Positions 62,863 through 64,000 of a DNA stretch of 64,000 nucleotides are shown piece by piece. Made by a program: the position numbers and the translations under genes. The stretch lies in assembly GCA_027487575.1 (NCBI GenBank), contig JAIYDJ010000017.1:48670-112669 (forward strand), read 5' to 3'. The notes under the pieces are model-generated. The model was not told the origin of the DNA. It made no database searches and saw only the letters and a list, made by a program, of their open reading frames with translations. How positions within the stretch are numbered: the stretch's first letter is position 1; each line of letters starts with the position of its first letter. The DNA is from Rhodobacter sp. Its GTDB lineage: Bacteria; Pseudomonadota; Alphaproteobacteria; Rhodobacterales; Rhodobacteraceae.

Positions 62863-63777
62863 ATGCTCGGGATCACCGAAACCTCCGTTACCGCCGCCGC
62901 CAAGGACCTGATCCGGGACGGAACCGAAATGACCTTCATGAAGGACGTCATCGAAACCAGCGTGGCCACTCCGGTCATCGTCGATTTCTGGGCCCCGTGG
63001 TGCGGGCCGTGCAAGACCCTGACCCCGATGCTGGAAGCCGCCGTAGTGGCCGCCGGTGGCGCGGTCAGGCTGGTCAAGATCAACGTCGACCAGAACCAGC
63101 AGATCGCGGCCCAGTTGCGCATCCAGTCGCTGCCGACCGTCTATGCCTTCTGGAAGGGCAAGCCGCTGGACGGATTTCAGGGCGTGGTGTCGGCGTCGGA
63201 CCTCAAACGCTTTGTCGACCAGTTGGCCGAACTGGTGGTCGTGCCCGACGGCGGGCTGAAAGAGGCGGTCGAGGCCGCCGAACTCATGCTGGCCGAAGGC
63301 GCGCCCGCCGATGCCGCCGAAACCTTTGCCGCCATCCTGGAAGAAGACCCGGACAACGCAGATGCCTATGGCGGCCTGATCCGCGCGCATCTGGCACTCG
63401 GCGACGTCAACCGGGCCGAGGAACTGGCCGCCTCGGCCCCCGCCCCCCTGACCAACCATCAGGAACTGACCACCGCCCGCGCGATGATCTCGTTGATGCG
63501 GCAGGCAACGCAGGCAGGCCCCGTGGCCGAATTGCGCGCCTCGCTCCAACGCAACCCTGCCGACCGCGAGGCGATGTTCGCGCTGGCGACCGCCCTTTAT
63601 GCCGACGGCAAGGTCGACGAAGCCGTCGACACCCTGCTCGACCTGTTCCGGCTTGACCGGGAATGGAACGACGGGGCCGCGAAAAAGCAGCTGATGGTGA
63701 TCTTCGACGCGCTGAAACCGCAGGACCCGATCGTGCTGAAGGGCCGCCGCCGGTTGTCGTCGATGATCTTCCTGTGA
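62863..63777 (+). CDS. YbbN/CnoX-like thioredoxin with TPR tail
   Basis: A 304-aa cytoplasmic protein. A thioredoxin domain (residues 20-120) has an intact WCGPCK active site (Cys47, Cys50) and the cis-Pro in SLPTVYAF. A C-terminal tetratricopeptide region (130-290) contains DAAETFAAILEEDPDNADAY and further repeats. The layout matches YbbN/CnoX, a chaperedoxin that protects folding proteins from oxidation together with GroEL; in E. coli YbbN lacks the second Cys, whereas alphaproteobacterial forms often keep CxxC. GAGG precedes the start. Confidence 0.93.
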   Translation: MLGITETSVTAAAKDLIRDGTEMTFMKDVIETSVATPVIVDFWAPWCGPCKTLTPMLEAAVVAAGGAVRLVKINVDQNQQIAAQLRIQSLPTVYAFWKGKPLDGFQGVVSASDLKRFVDQLAELVVVPDGGLKEAVEAAELMLAEGAPADAAETFAAILEEDPDNADAYGGLIRAHLALGDVNRAEELAASAPAPLTNHQELTTARAMISLMRQATQAGPVAELRASLQRNPADREAMFALATALYADGKVDEAVDTLLDLFRLDREWNDGAAKKQLMVIFDALKPQDPIVLKGRRRLSSMIFL

Positions 63778-63818
63778 TCCCCTTGCCCGGGACCAGCGCG
63801 CCCTAGATAGGGATGATC

Positions 63819-64000
63819 ATGACACGCATAGACCTGCCAGACCTCATCCCCGTCTTCCCGCTGCCCGGCGCGCTGTTGCTGCCGCGCGCCCGGTTGCCCC
63901 TTCACATCTTCGAGCCGCGCTATCTGGCGATGATCGAGGATTGCATGAAGACCAAGTCCCGCCTGATCGGACTGGTGCAGCCGCGCGCCGTGCCCGACAA
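63819..64000 (+). CDS. Lon N-terminal-domain (LON substrate-binding) protein, 3' end outside window
   Basis: The first 60 residues are present: MTRIDLPDLIPVFPLPGALL followed by LPLHIFEPRYLAMIEDCMK, the typical opening of stand-alone Lon-N (PUA-like) proteins encoded after ybbN-like genes in alphaproteobacteria. AGGG lies shortly upstream; an ATG 6 bases earlier is in frame. Function of the family is unclear. Confidence 0.88.
   Translation, partial: MTRIDLPDLIPVFPLPGALLLPRARLPLHIFEPRYLAMIEDCMKTKSRLIGLVQPRAVPD

Noticed and set aside
1..64000. tRNA, rRNA, CRISPR arrays, integrases or IS transposases
   Set aside because: No cloverleaf-like tRNA 3' ends, repeat-spacer arrays or transposase/integrase motifs were seen by reading; a tRNAscan-SE and ISfinder search would settle this.

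Overview
This 64-kb window is high-GC DNA that reads as a chromosomal segment of an alphaproteobacterium, most likely Rhodobacterales (Paracoccaceae, the Rhodobacter/Gemmobacter/Tabrizicola type). The evidence is a BztA/AapJ-like amino-acid binding protein, an ATP12 chaperone, a DUF1523 protein, the uvrC-pgsA-moaD-moaE neighbourhood and a fdsGBACD-type NAD-linked formate dehydrogenase. No rRNA, tRNA, CRISPR array, phage or transposase gene was seen. Genes are dense, and many junctions overlap as ATGA, GTGA or TGATG, which indicates translationally coupled operons.

Layout. 1-6.8 kb: housekeeping genes (amino-acid binding protein fragment, ATP12 chaperone, RluA-type pseudouridine synthase, CrcB, an OmpA-like protein, PheT). 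6.9-15.4 kb: a leftward operon of mostly uncharacterised genes. It holds a coiled-coil protein, a 374-aa protein, an AAA+ ATPase, several small membrane proteins, a 450-aa protein, a DUF1523 protein and an M15-like peptidase. A small unit carrying a DUF559 nuclease-like gene between GC-rich inverted repeats appears to have inserted into this operon; it is flanked by imperfect 28-bp direct repeats at 9861-9888 and 10615-10642. 15.7-26.6 kb: cupin, L,D-transpeptidase, phytase-like esterase, zinc-finger protein, nuclease, moaE/moaD/pgsA, exoD, uvrC, an SDR with a pteridine-reductase signature, and an S49 peptidase. 26.7-37.4 kb: a papain-like peptidase, then a LysR regulator and the formate dehydrogenase operon (fdsG, fdsB, a DUF4287 gene, fdsA, fdhD/fdsC, fdsD), then a degenerate caspase-like protein divergent from a second papain-like peptidase.

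37.4-49.8 kb is a compact biosynthetic operon read leftward: a single-module type I PKS (KS-AT-KR-DH-ACP-TE), a glycosyltransferase, a loading-type NRPS (formyltransferase, vestigial C region, A domain with an inserted FMN-dependent luciferase-like monooxygenase, PCP) and a 4'-phosphopantetheinyl transferase. It lies directly beside an exopolysaccharide locus (50-62 kb) with glycosyltransferases, a Wzy/O-antigen-ligase-like protein, a WecG/TagA enzyme, a BY-kinase, a Wzz/GumC chain-length protein, an ExoY-type sugar transferase and a Wzx flippase. The window ends with an SGNH hydrolase, a YbbN-like thioredoxin and the start of a Lon-N-domain protein.

How the genes fit together. moaD/moaE contribute to the molybdenum cofactor used by FdsA, FdhD activates FdsA, and the LysR gene just upstream probably controls the operon through inverted repeats at 28579-28620. 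The PPTase would activate the carrier domains of the PKS and NRPS. The domain logic predicts a formylated, possibly hydroxylated aminoacyl starter, extended once, reduced, dehydrated and released, and perhaps glycosylated. The best candidates for undescribed biology are this PKS/NRPS operon, the AAA+ ATPase operon at 7.6-15.4 kb, and the DUF559 repeat unit inside it.
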